Source: JAVVHE01 sp032249695 (lineage in GTDB: Bacteria; Pseudomonadota; Alphaproteobacteria; Sphingomonadales; Sphingomonadaceae). From it: a DNA stretch of 64,000 nt. Position numbers and translations under genes: made by a program. The first letter of the stretch is position 1; each line of letters opens with the position of its first letter. This document shows positions 35,047 to 42,982 of the stretch, piece by piece. The notes under the pieces are model-generated. The model was given only the letters and a program-made list of their open reading frames with translations, did not search any database and was not told where the DNA came from. The stretch is taken from contig JAVVHE010000004.1 of the NCBI GenBank assembly GCA_032249695.1, forward strand, positions 76,711 to 140,710, read 5' to 3'.

Positions 35047-35059
35047 GCAAGTTTGTTGC
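35047..35059. promoter_or_regulatory. Palindromic operator candidate, copy 2
   Basis: GCAAGTTTGTTGC is the second copy of the 13-mer, 43 bp before the E1-alpha ATG. The sequence TTGACG at 35060-35065 abuts it and could be a -35 element, which would make this copy well placed to block polymerase. No good -10 is visible. Confidence 0.45.
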
Positions 35060-35101
35060 TTGACGCCTTCGCGCGCCCGCAGCACGCGCCCGACCAGCCT
35101 T

Positions 35102-36337
35102 ATGCGCGCCAACCAGCAACCCTTGAGCCTCCACATTCCCGAGCCGCCCGCGCGGCCCGGCGAGGCGCCCGATTTCAGCCATATCGCGGTTCCCCCGGCC
35201 GGAGCGATGGCGCGCCCCGATATCGGCACGCCGGCTAGCGAGATGCGCGACCATGTCTACGGCCTGATCCGCGTGCTCAGCGAGGATGGCAAGGCGGTCG
35301 GCCCGTGGGACCCGAAGCTCAGCCCGGAGATGCTGGTGAGGGCGCTGCGGGCAATCGCGCTGACGCGCATCTACGACGATCGGATGTATCGCGTGCAGCG
35401 GCAGGGCAAAACCAGCTTCTACATGAAGTCGCTGGGCGAGGAAGCCGTGGCGGTCGGCGCGGCCTTGGCGCTGGACGACGGCGACATGTGCTTCCCCACC
35501 TACCGCCAGCAGGGCCTGCTCATCACGCGCGGCTGCAGCCTCGTCACCATGATGAACCAGGTTTACAGCAATGCCGCCGATCCGCTGCTGGGGCGGCAGC
35601 TACCGATCATGTATAGCCACCCCGAATACGGCTTCTTCAGCATATCGGGCAATCTGGCGACGCAGTATCCGCAGGCGGTCGGCTGGGCGATGGCTTCGGC
35701 CTACGCGGGCGATACGCGCATCGCCGCCGCGTGGATTGGCGAGGGATCGACTGCCGAGAACGATTTCCACAGCGCCTGCACGTTCGCGACCGTCTACCGC
35801 GCGCCGGTCATTCTGAACGTCGTCAACAACCAGTGGGCGATCAGCAGCTATTCGGGCATCGCGGGCGGCGACGCGACCACCTTCGCCGCGCGGGCGCTGG
35901 CGTACGGGCTGCCGGGGCTGCGCGTCGACGGCAACGACCTGCTGGCCGTGTATGCAGCGACCGAGTGGGCGGCCGAGCGCGCGCGTGCGAACCTGGGGCC
36001 GACGCTCATCGAGCTGTTCACCTACCGCGCGGAGGGTCACTCGACGAGCGACGACCCCACCCGCTACCGCCCCGCGCAGGAGGGCCAAGCCTGGCCACTC
36101 GGCGATCCGCTTGAGCGGTTGAAGCAGCATCTGGTGACGATCGGCGCGTGGGACGATGCGCGCCACGAGGCGATGATCGCCGAGCTGACCGCGCAGGTCC
36201 GCTCCGCCGGGCGCGAGGCCGAGGCGAACGGCACGCTGGGCACCGGCCCCGGCCCGGACCCCGCAACGATGTTCGATGGCATCTTCAGGGACATCCCGCC
36301 CCACATCGCCGAACAGAAGCGCGAGGCGGGGTTTTGA
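35102..36337 (+). CDS. bkdA1: Branched-chain 2-oxoacid dehydrogenase E1 component, alpha subunit
   Basis: 411 residues. The thiamine diphosphate domain shows RQGKTSFYMKSLGEEAVAVG, CFPTYRQQGLL, WIGEGSTAENDFHSACTFA and VVNNQWAIS, and the phosphorylation-loop-like YRAEGHSTSDDPTRYR. These are typical of the branched-chain type rather than pyruvate E1-alpha. With the beta subunit it decarboxylates the 2-oxoacids of valine, leucine and isoleucine. The ATG at 35102 (RANQQPLSLHIPEPP) fits relatives; the frame above it is not conserved. It is the first gene of the operon with E1-beta and E2; an lpd gene (E3) is not in view. Divergent from truB. A strict pyruvate role cannot be excluded. Confidence 0.9.
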   Translation: MRANQQPLSLHIPEPPARPGEAPDFSHIAVPPAGAMARPDIGTPASEMRDHVYGLIRVLSEDGKAVGPWDPKLSPEMLVRALRAIALTRIYDDRMYRVQRQGKTSFYMKSLGEEAVAVGAALALDDGDMCFPTYRQQGLLITRGCSLVTMMNQVYSNAADPLLGRQLPIMYSHPEYGFFSISGNLATQYPQAVGWAMASAYAGDTRIAAAWIGEGSTAENDFHSACTFATVYRAPVILNVVNNQWAISSYSGIAGGDATTFAARALAYGLPGLRVDGNDLLAVYAATEWAAERARANLGPTLIELFTYRAEGHSTSDDPTRYRPAQEGQAWPLGDPLERLKQHLVTIGAWDDARHEAMIAELTAQVRSAGREAEANGTLGTGPGPDPATMFDGIFRDIPPHIAEQKREAGF

Positions 36338-36338
36338 T

Positions 36339-36416
36339 GCGCTCCGTCGCCTCCGCTCTCCCCGGCTGCCGGCGCGGCCTGTTCCGCCTTCCCCGGAGGA
36401 GCGGGTGGCGGAGCGC
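36339..36416. repeat. Long imperfect inverted repeat between E1-alpha and E1-beta
   Basis: GCGCTCCGTCGCC (36339-36351) pairs with GGTGGCGGAGCGC (36404-36416), 11 of 13 positions. Further C-rich/G-rich pieces inside (CTCTCCCCGG, CCCCGGAGGAG) could extend the fold. It fills most of the 128-base gap within the operon and resembles a REP-type insertion. Confidence 0.45.
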
Positions 36417-36465
36417 AGCGACTCCGGCAGAGGGCCGTGCGCCCATGGCTGGAGAGGCGTAACCG

Positions 36466-37479
36466 ATGCCCACGATGAACATGATCCAGGCGATCAACTC
36501 GGCGCTGGACGTGATGCTGGCGCGCGACCCCAACGTCGTCATCTTCGGGCAGGACGTTGGCTATTTCGGCGGCGTGTTCCGCGCGACTGACGGGCTGCAG
36601 GCGAAATACGGCCTGACCCGCTGCTTCGACGCTCCGATTGCCGAGAGCGGCATCATCGCCACTGCGATCGGCATGGGCGCCTACGGCCTCCGCCCCGTAC
36701 CCGAAATCCAGTTCGCCGATTATATCTACCCTGGGATCGACCAGCTGATCTCCGAGGCGGCGCGGCTGCGCTATCGCTCCAATGGCGGTTTCACGGCGCC
36801 GATCACGGTCAGGTCGCCGGTCGGCGGCGGCATCTTCGGCGGGCAGACGCACAGCCAGTCGCCCGAGGGCATCTTCACCCACGTCGTCGGCCTGAAGACG
36901 GTCATTCCCTCGACGCCCTACGACGCCAAGGGCCTGCTGATCTCCGCGATCGAGGACGACGATCCGGTGCTCTTCTTCGAGCCCAAGCGCATTTACAACG
37001 GCCCGTTCGATGGCCACCACGACCGTCCTGTTCAGCCCTGGTCGAAGCATCCGGCGAGCGAGGTGCCCGAGGGGCACTATACCGTCCCGCTCGGCAAGGC
37101 GGCGGTGGTTCGGCCGGGCGCCGACGTGACGCTGCTCGCCTACGGCACGATGGTCCACGTGGCGCTGGCCGCCGTCACCGAAGCGGGCGTCGATGGCGAG
37201 GTGATCGACCTGCGCACGCTGCTCCCGCTCGACGTGGAGACGATCGTCGACAGCGTGGAGAAGACTGGGCGCTGCGTCATCGTCCACGAAGCCACCCGCA
37301 CCGGCGGTTTCGGCGCCGAGCTCAGCGCGCAGGTGCAGGAGCGGTGCTTCGACTATCTGGAAGCGCCGATTGAGCGCGTCACCGGCTGGGACACCCCCTA
37401 CCCCCACGCCTTCGAATGGAACTACTTCCCCGGCCCGGCCCGCATCGTGAAGGCGATCCGGCGCGTGATGGAGGATTGA
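36466..37479 (+). CDS. bkdA2: Branched-chain 2-oxoacid dehydrogenase E1 component, beta subunit
   Basis: 337 residues. The transketolase pyrimidine-binding domain is seen in MNMIQAINSALDVMLARDP, FGQDVGYFGGVFRATDGL, DAPIAESGIIATAIGMGAYG and FADYIYPGIDQL. The C-terminal transketolase domain has EVIDLRTLLPLDVETIV and VIVHEATRTGGFGAEL. It is the partner of the alpha subunit upstream. A GGAGAGG ribosome site lies upstream of the ATG. The stop TGA is immediately followed by the TTG start of E2. Confidence 0.94.
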   Translation: MPTMNMIQAINSALDVMLARDPNVVIFGQDVGYFGGVFRATDGLQAKYGLTRCFDAPIAESGIIATAIGMGAYGLRPVPEIQFADYIYPGIDQLISEAARLRYRSNGGFTAPITVRSPVGGGIFGGQTHSQSPEGIFTHVVGLKTVIPSTPYDAKGLLISAIEDDDPVLFFEPKRIYNGPFDGHHDRPVQPWSKHPASEVPEGHYTVPLGKAAVVRPGADVTLLAYGTMVHVALAAVTEAGVDGEVIDLRTLLPLDVETIVDSVEKTGRCVIVHEATRTGGFGAELSAQVQERCFDYLEAPIERVTGWDTPYPHAFEWNYFPGPARIVKAIRRVMED

Positions 37480-38904
37480 TTGGCCCGCTTCACCTTCAAG
37501 CTTCCCGACATCGGCGAGGGCACCGCCGAGGCTGAGATCAGCCAGTGGCGCGTGAAGGTCGGCGACACCGTGCGCGAAGACGATCCGCTGGTGGACATGC
37601 TGACCGACAAGGCGACCGTCGAGCTGACCTCGCCGGTGGACGGGACGGTCATCGAAATCGCGGGCGAGGCCGGGTCGATGGTCCCGGTCGGCTCGCCGCT
37701 CGTGATCCTCGAGACGAGCGCCGCCTCCGACATCGGAGCCACCCCCGCTCCGCAGGCCGACGGTCCTGCGATCGCAGAGGCCGCCGACGCGCCGCACCAG
37801 ATCGGCCCCGGCGGCGGCACGGTGATCGCGGCGCACTCGACCGTCCGCGCCCACACCCCGCCGCCGCCCCGCGCCGAGCCGCCGCCCGAGGAGGAGCGCC
37901 ACGGGCCGGCTCATCGCGATGGGCGCGCGTCCCCGCTCCCGGCTGCTGCGCAGCCACCCTCTCCCCCGGGGGGAGAGGGGAGGCCGCTGGCTGCTCCAGC
38001 CGTCCGCGCGCGCGCGAAGGCGCTGGGCGTCGACCTCCGCTTCGTCCAGCCCGGCCCGCACGGGCGCATCCGCCACCAGGAACTGGATGCGTTTCTCGCT
38101 TACGGACAGCCCGCTCCCGCCTCCGCGGAGCACGCTCTCCCGCAATCGGGAGAGGGACAGGCGCGCCAGCGCCAGGGAGAGGGCAGTGCTCTCTCCACTC
38201 GCGAAGGCTCCGAACAGCAGCGCATGATCGGGCTGCGCCGCAAGATCGCGGAGAAAATGGCGCAGTCGAAGCGATCGATCCCGCACTTCGCTTATGTGGA
38301 AGAGATCGACTGCACCGAGCTTGAGGCGCTGCGCAGGCACCTCAACGACAAGCATGGCGCGGCCCGCGGCAAGCTCACGCTGCTGCCCTTCCTGATCCGC
38401 GCCATCACGCGCGCCGCGCCCGAGTTCCCGATGGTCAACGCGCGCTATGACGAGGCCGCGGGCGTCATCGAGCGGTTTGCGCCCGTCCATCTCGGCCTCG
38501 CTGCGCAGACTCCGAACGGGCTGATGGTGCCGGTGATCTTCAACGCCGAAGCGCGCTCGCTGTGGGATCTCGCCGCCGAGATCGCGCGCCTGTCGAACGC
38601 CGCGCGCGCGGGCAAGGCGTCCGCCAGGGAGCTCAGCGGCTCGACCATCACGCTGACCTCGCTCGGCGCGCTGGGCGGGATCGTCACCACGCCGGTCATC
38701 AACCACCCGGAGGTGGCGATCGTCGGCGTCGGCAAGCTGGAGGACCGTGCGGTCGTCAGCCACGGCCAGATCGTCGTCCGCAAGCGCATGAACCTCTCAT
38801 CCAGCTTCGATCACCGCGTGGTCGACGGCTATGACGCCGCGTTGTTCGTGCAGGCGCTGAAGGCCCAGCTGGAGCATCCGGCGACGCTGTTCCTCGACGA
38901 ATAG
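37480..38904 (+). CDS. bkdB: 2-oxoacid dehydrogenase E2 (dihydrolipoyl acyltransferase) with palindrome-derived linkers
   Basis: 474 residues. One lipoyl domain (residues 1-78) carries lipoyl Lys 44 in MLTDKATVEL. A linker precedes the E1/E3-binding domain (VRARAKALGVDLRFVQPGPHGRI, about 172-205), then a second linker and the catalytic domain with the DHRVVDGYDA active-site motif. It moves the acyl group from E1 to CoA. Both linkers contain in-frame palindromic DNA (37957-37979 and 38135-38154), encoding PSPPGGEG- and LPQSGEGQ-like segments. The start is TTG at 37480, right after the E1-beta stop, with GGAGG upstream. Confidence 0.94.
   Translation: MARFTFKLPDIGEGTAEAEISQWRVKVGDTVREDDPLVDMLTDKATVELTSPVDGTVIEIAGEAGSMVPVGSPLVILETSAASDIGATPAPQADGPAIAEAADAPHQIGPGGGTVIAAHSTVRAHTPPPPRAEPPPEEERHGPAHRDGRASPLPAAAQPPSPPGGEGRPLAAPAVRARAKALGVDLRFVQPGPHGRIRHQELDAFLAYGQPAPASAEHALPQSGEGQARQRQGEGSALSTREGSEQQRMIGLRRKIAEKMAQSKRSIPHFAYVEEIDCTELEALRRHLNDKHGAARGKLTLLPFLIRAITRAAPEFPMVNARYDEAAGVIERFAPVHLGLAAQTPNGLMVPVIFNAEARSLWDLAAEIARLSNAARAGKASARELSGSTITLTSLGALGGIVTTPVINHPEVAIVGVGKLEDRAVVSHGQIVVRKRMNLSSSFDHRVVDGYDAALFVQALKAQLEHPATLFLDE
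37957..37979. repeat. In-frame palindrome in E2 linker 1
   Basis: CCCTCTCCCCC (37957-37967) pairs perfectly with GGGGGAGAGGG (37969-37979). It is located in the linker between the lipoyl and binding domains (about residues 160-167). The base composition and form match REP-like spacer elements rather than the surrounding code. Confidence 0.7.
38135..38154. repeat. In-frame palindrome in E2 linker 2
   Basis: CTCTCCCG (38135-38142), loop CAAT, CGGGAGAG (38147-38154): a perfect 8-bp stem. It continues into AGGGAGAGGGC and CTCTCTCC further right (to about 38200), as seen in intergenic REP-type units. It encodes the linker between the binding and catalytic domains (about residues 219-225). Confidence 0.7.
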
Positions 38905-39018
38905 CCAGTCGGCCCTGCCCCGCCGACCGCGGCGCGGTCCCCGCCCCCGACGCGGCGGAGGACTGGGGGGCGACGGGCGGCCGGGATACGTCGCGAACGC
39001 CGCGAGGGCCGCGCGGGA

Positions 39019-39657
39019 TCAGCGTGCGGCGGCCGGGACGGCGAACACGCGCGCGCGGAAGGCTGGCATATCGAACGCTGGGCCGGGATCGCTCTTGCGG
39101 CCCGGCGCGATGTCGTCGTGACCCACCACCTCGCGCACGCCCAGCGCACCGCACAGCGCGGCGGCGGCGGCGACCTGCGCGGACGGGTAGGGCTCCCAAC
39201 CGATCGGACCGGCGTCACCGCCGGGGTTGCCGTGGCGGTGCGCCGCGAGCACCGCGCCCTGCACCGGCCGCCCCGCGCCATCGGCCCAGCCCGCGCCCAT
39301 GCGTTGCAGCCACCCCCAGTTGGCGAGCTCGATCCCCCAGCTGTACCGGTTCAGTCCGGTAAGTCCGCGCCACGCGGACACGCCGGCGTGCCACGCCTGC
39401 CGGTCGAAGGGCACGCACTGGATGACCGATCCGTCGCGATCGATCACCACATGCGCCGATGAGCTCCGGTTGCGCGGATCGGCGAACCACGCCGCCGACG
39501 AGCGCGCCGAGCCGCCGCCGGTGAAATGGATGACCGCGATTTCCGGCGGCTCGGGAAACGGTGCGCCCATGTTGCGGGCAGGCACGAAGGGAACGCGCGC
39601 GCCACCATCGAACAGACGGGCGTTGGCGAGGGTGAACCGGTGCTCCATCGCCAGCAT
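39019..39657 (-). CDS. N-acetylmuramoyl-L-alanine amidase (AmpD-like, amidase_2)
   Basis: 212 residues. The amidase_2 zinc ligands are in EIAVIHFTGGG and VGHDDIAPGRKSDPGPAFD; AWHAGVSAWRGLTGLNRYSWGIEL is the central family segment (in the range about 85-110). AmpD-type enzymes cut the amide bond in 1,6-anhydro-muropeptides and thereby can tune beta-lactamase induction. No signal peptide is seen, which supports a cytoplasmic recycling role. The ATG at 39657 was chosen; an ATG at 39648 is also possible. It is convergent with E2. Confidence 0.9.
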   Translation of the reverse strand: MLAMEHRFTLANARLFDGGARVPFVPARNMGAPFPEPPEIAVIHFTGGGSARSSAAWFADPRNRSSSAHVVIDRDGSVIQCVPFDRQAWHAGVSAWRGLTGLNRYSWGIELANWGWLQRMGAGWADGAGRPVQGAVLAAHRHGNPGGDAGPIGWEPYPSAQVAAAAALCGALGVREVVGHDDIAPGRKSDPGPAFDMPAFRARVFAVPAAAR

Positions 39658-39807
39658 AGGCCCAGAGCTTTTCCTACATTGCAAGCGCGGCCCCGCAGCC
39701 CCGTTGCCATCCGTCCTGCGCCGACGCGCGCGTTACAGCCGTTGCAGCCCGAACGGCCGCGGCGCCTGGGCGCGCGCGACCGCTCGGCGTTCAACCGATA
39801 TGCCGGC

Positions 39808-40494
39808 TCAGCGAGCCCGGCGGCGGGCCAAGCCGACGACTGCGGTCAGCCCGGTCAAAAGCAGCAGCGACCCCGGCGCCGGAACTGCCTGAGCGATCAG
39901 TCGCGCCTTGAACCAAACGTCGCCGAAATTCGAACCCGAAGTGTCCCACCTGGTCGACGTCAACAGCGAGAAGTCGTCACCAGTGTTGAAATACTGAAAG
40001 CCGCCGCCGTCATATTGCTCGCTACGCAACTCAGCCGAATATGGCATCATATAAGATGATGGCGGCCGTCCGTCTTGCAGCCCCGCAGTCGACAGAAACG
40101 CAATATATTGCTGGCCGGTCGTGAGATTGAGGTTACCGGTATTGAACGCGATCTCGGCCGGGACACTGTTATCCGACACACCCGAGAACGACTGGACCGA
40201 GCTGGCGTAAAGCTGCGGGCCGACCGCCTTCGTTCCATCCCAAGCATAGAGATAGCCCTTGAACAGCATTTCGTTGTTCGGGTTACCGTTCAGATACAGC
40301 GAAAAGCCGGTGAGGACTGTGTCCGCGCCAACGGTGAAGCTCTGCCCGTAGGTGGAGGTGTTCGGCACACCGATCGGGCTCCACTGGCCAGTATAGGGCC
40401 GAACCAGATCGATGATCGTCGCGGCCCGCGACGGCGCGGCCATCGCCGACGTCGCTGCCAGAACCACACATGCTACGCGAAAACGGCTCGTCAT
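39808..40494 (-). CDS. Exported protein with PEP-CTERM-like sorting tail
   Basis: 228 residues. A signal peptide (about 1-24, ending SRAA) precedes a beta-rich body with YGQSFTVGADTVLTGFSLYLNGN, of unknown function. The C-terminus VPAPGSLLLLTGLTAVVGLARRRAR has the proline motif, hydrophobic helix and Arg cluster of PEP-CTERM-type sorting signals, handled by exosortase/EpsH systems and linked to exopolysaccharide. No exosortase is visible in the window. The G+C content is lower than in the neighbours, which may mean a different history. GGAGG lies 5 bases before the ATG, and a small inverted repeat sits just upstream of that. Confidence 0.8.
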   Translation of the reverse strand: MTSRFRVACVVLAATSAMAAPSRAATIIDLVRPYTGQWSPIGVPNTSTYGQSFTVGADTVLTGFSLYLNGNPNNEMLFKGYLYAWDGTKAVGPQLYASSVQSFSGVSDNSVPAEIAFNTGNLNLTTGQQYIAFLSTAGLQDGRPPSSYMMPYSAELRSEQYDGGGFQYFNTGDDFSLLTSTRWDTSGSNFGDVWFKARLIAQAVPAPGSLLLLTGLTAVVGLARRRAR

Positions 40495-40508
40495 TCTGCC
40501 CTCCTGTT

Positions 40509-40523
40509 GAACCTATCAGGTTC
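40509..40523. promoter_or_regulatory. Inverted repeat over the likely transcription start of the PEP-CTERM gene
   Basis: GAACCT-ATC-AGGTTC is a perfect 6+3+6 palindrome 15 bases before the start codon. GATAAT (minus strand, 40532-40527) lies just upstream and could be the -10 box; no good -35 is visible. The repeat could be an operator or form a leader hairpin next to the ribosome site. Confidence 0.4.
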
Positions 40524-40684
40524 GTCATTATCATTTCTGTGTGCCGCTGCAAGAGGGTTTGGAACAATTCCGTAATCCGGCCCAGGCTCGTTCGGGCGGC
40601 CGAGCGTGGGCGGCCCGCCGTGGCGCGCGATCGAGCAGCGGACAGCGTCGCCGCACGGATCCGCGATGCTGTGTTTTGAATATG

Positions 40685-41998
40685 CTAATGCAGCTTCAGC
40701 CGCGGCCGGGTCACCGCTGTCACATGCCCCAGCGCGATCATGCCCACGCCCTTCCAGAAGCCGTGGATCGCCAGCAGATGGAGCCGGTATAGGGACAGGT
40801 AGATGACCCGCGCCAGGCGGCCCTCGATCGCCATGCGGCCGCCGACCAGGTTGCCCATCAGCGAGCCGACGGTCGAATAGCGCGAGAGCGAGATGAGCGA
40901 GCCCTTGTCGCGATAGACGAAGGCGCGCATCGGCCCGCCCTCCATCGCTGCGACCAGGTTTTTGAACACGACGGCTGCCATCTGGTGCGCGGCCTGGGCG
41001 CGCGGGGGAACGGGGCGTTCCGCGCCGGGCGGGGTGTAGCTGGCGCAGTCGCCCAGCGCGAAGATGCGCCGGTCGCTGGTCTGAAGATGCTCGTTCACCA
41101 CATACTGGCCCGCGCGATTGAGCTCGAGCGAGCCCGGGCCGGCGGGCATCGGCGCGGCCTTCACGCCCGCGGCCCACACGCGCAGTTCGGCCGGGATGTG
41201 CTCGCCGTCGGCGGTGACGATACCGTCGGGGGTGACCTCCACCACGCGCGCGCCCTCCAATACGCGCACGCCGAGCGCACGCAGCTCCTCGCGCGCGGCT
41301 TCGGCGAGGCGTTCCGGCAGCGCGGGGAGGATGCGCGGGCCGGCCTCCAGCAGCGTCACCTCCAGGCGCGATTCGTCGAACACCTCCAGGCCGTAATAGC
41401 GCAGGCCAGCGGCGGCGTTGTACAGCTCGGCCGCCAGCTCCACGCCGGTCGCGCCGCCGCCGACGATCGCGATGCGAACGCGCGCGTCGGGCTCCTCGCC
41501 GTAGGTCATCGCGCGGCTGACGCGCAGGCAGTGGTTCAGAAGCTTCTCGCGGAAGCGGTCGGCGGAATGACGGTCGTCGAGGAAGATCGCGTTCTCGCGC
41601 GCACCGGGCGTGCCGAAATCGTTGCCCACACTGCCGAACGCCAGCACCAGCCAGTCATAGCGGATGCGGTGACGGCCGATGAGCTCGGTGCCGTCGTCGT
41701 CGATGAGCGGCGCGATAATCACCTCGCGCGCGTGGCGGTTGATGCCCTCCACCGTGCCGTGGAAAAAGCGATAGCCCCAGCGCTTGCAGTGCGCGCGATA
41801 GCCGACCTCGTCGATATTGGCGTCGAGCGCACCGGCGGCGACCTCGTGCAGCAGCGGCTTCCAGATGTGCGTGGCGTTCCGGTCGATCAGGATGATGTCG
41901 TGGCGCTTGCGGCCGTAGCGCGCGCCCAGCCTGCGCGCGAGCTCCAACCCGCCCGCGCCGCCGCCGACGATCACGATCTGTGTCTTCAGCTCCGCCAC
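40685..41998 (-). CDS. ndh: Type II NADH dehydrogenase (NAD(P)/FAD-dependent oxidoreductase)
   Basis: 437 residues. The FAD site is IVIVGGGAGGLELARRLG. The NADH-binding motif is VRIAIVGGGATGVELAAEL. DYVLAFGS-like DWLVLAFGSVGNDF and IFALGDCASY complete the two-dinucleotide-binding fold. A C-terminal region with STVGSLMG and amphipathic helices anchors to the membrane. It passes electrons from NADH to quinone without pumping protons. The start is a GTG. Downstream there is a 190-bp gap before the PEP-CTERM gene with no other gene seen. Confidence 0.9.
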   Translation of the reverse strand: MAELKTQIVIVGGGAGGLELARRLGARYGRKRHDIILIDRNATHIWKPLLHEVAAGALDANIDEVGYRAHCKRWGYRFFHGTVEGINRHAREVIIAPLIDDDGTELIGRHRIRYDWLVLAFGSVGNDFGTPGARENAIFLDDRHSADRFREKLLNHCLRVSRAMTYGEEPDARVRIAIVGGGATGVELAAELYNAAAGLRYYGLEVFDESRLEVTLLEAGPRILPALPERLAEAAREELRALGVRVLEGARVVEVTPDGIVTADGEHIPAELRVWAAGVKAAPMPAGPGSLELNRAGQYVVNEHLQTSDRRIFALGDCASYTPPGAERPVPPRAQAAHQMAAVVFKNLVAAMEGGPMRAFVYRDKGSLISLSRYSTVGSLMGNLVGGRMAIEGRLARVIYLSLYRLHLLAIHGFWKGVGMIALGHVTAVTRPRLKLH

Positions 41999-42109
41999 CG
42001 GGCGCGACCGAACACGGGCCGGGCGGCGCGGTCAAGCGGGCGCGGTGCCGCCTTGATTTGGCCGCTTGTGCCAGCCGGTCTGTATAAGCTGACGAACAGG
42101 GGCTGGCCG

Positions 42110-42982
42110 ATGCGGATACTGATCGCGGTGGGGTTGCTGGTGGGCGGCAGCGCAACGGCGCAGGTGCCGCCGGCCGAGCTGGGGCAGCGCTACGTCCCCG
42201 CGCCCTGGTGGATGCGCGAGCCGGTGATCGCATCGCTTGGATATGTCCGCGCCGAGCTGCCAGCGAACCGCGCGCAGTTCGGCGCCGCGTTCAGCGCGGT
42301 GGAGCGCACCGCGCCCGAGGCGACCGAGAACGCCGCGCGGCGCGTCGCAGCGCTCGATCAGGCGCTGCGCCAGCTCGGCGCCGATCGCGTGCGGCTGACG
42401 ACGACCTTTGCCACGCGCCCGCTTAATGACCAGTATCGCGACAAGGACGGGCGGCTGATCGACAATCAGCGCGCGGACAAGATCGACCGTTACCAGGTCA
42501 CTGCCAACGTGCAGATCGAAATGCGCGGCGTTGGCGCGCTTGAGGCGGCGTATAACCGCGTGCTCGCCGCCAAGCCGACCAGCGTCGACGCGGTCTATTT
42601 CCAGCTGGAGCCAGACAACGAGACGCGCCGCGAACTGGCCGACGCTGCGGTGCGCGACGCAGCCGCGCGGGCGCACGCGGCGGTGGCGGGCGCGGGCGAA
42701 CGGCTCGGAGCGCCCAAGGTGATCGATCCACGGGGCGGCGTCTGCCGCACGGAGGTGCTGGCCGGGTGGCCGAGCTATGTCGGCGGACAGCTGCCGACCG
42801 AGATGGTGCAGGTGTCGGGATCGCGCCGGTTCGCGCCAGCACCCGCGCCTCCCCCGCCGCCGCCCCCGCCATCGGTGCAGCAGGGCCCGGGCGAGGCCGT
42901 TGAGCCGCGGCGCGTAACGCTGCAGCCGCCGCGTCAGGCGCTGACGGCCGAAGCGTGCGTGATCTACGCGCTGCTGCCCTGA
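42110..42982 (+). CDS. SIMPL domain (DUF541) exported protein
   Basis: 290 residues. A signal peptide (MRILIAVGLLVGGSATAQ) is followed by the SIMPL/DUF541 fold with the repeated helix-strand pattern (TENAARRVAALDQALRQLGADRVRLTT; QVTANVQIEMRGVGALEAAYNRV) and a C-terminal proline-rich tail (residues about 242-257). SIMPL proteins are periplasmic or outer-membrane-associated and of uncertain function, with a link to oxidative stress. Its 3' end overlaps that of the photolyase gene on the other strand by 19 bases. Confidence 0.8.
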   Translation: MRILIAVGLLVGGSATAQVPPAELGQRYVPAPWWMREPVIASLGYVRAELPANRAQFGAAFSAVERTAPEATENAARRVAALDQALRQLGADRVRLTTTFATRPLNDQYRDKDGRLIDNQRADKIDRYQVTANVQIEMRGVGALEAAYNRVLAAKPTSVDAVYFQLEPDNETRRELADAAVRDAAARAHAAVAGAGERLGAPKVIDPRGGVCRTEVLAGWPSYVGGQLPTEMVQVSGSRRFAPAPAPPPPPPPPSVQQGPGEAVEPRRVTLQPPRQALTAEACVIYALLP

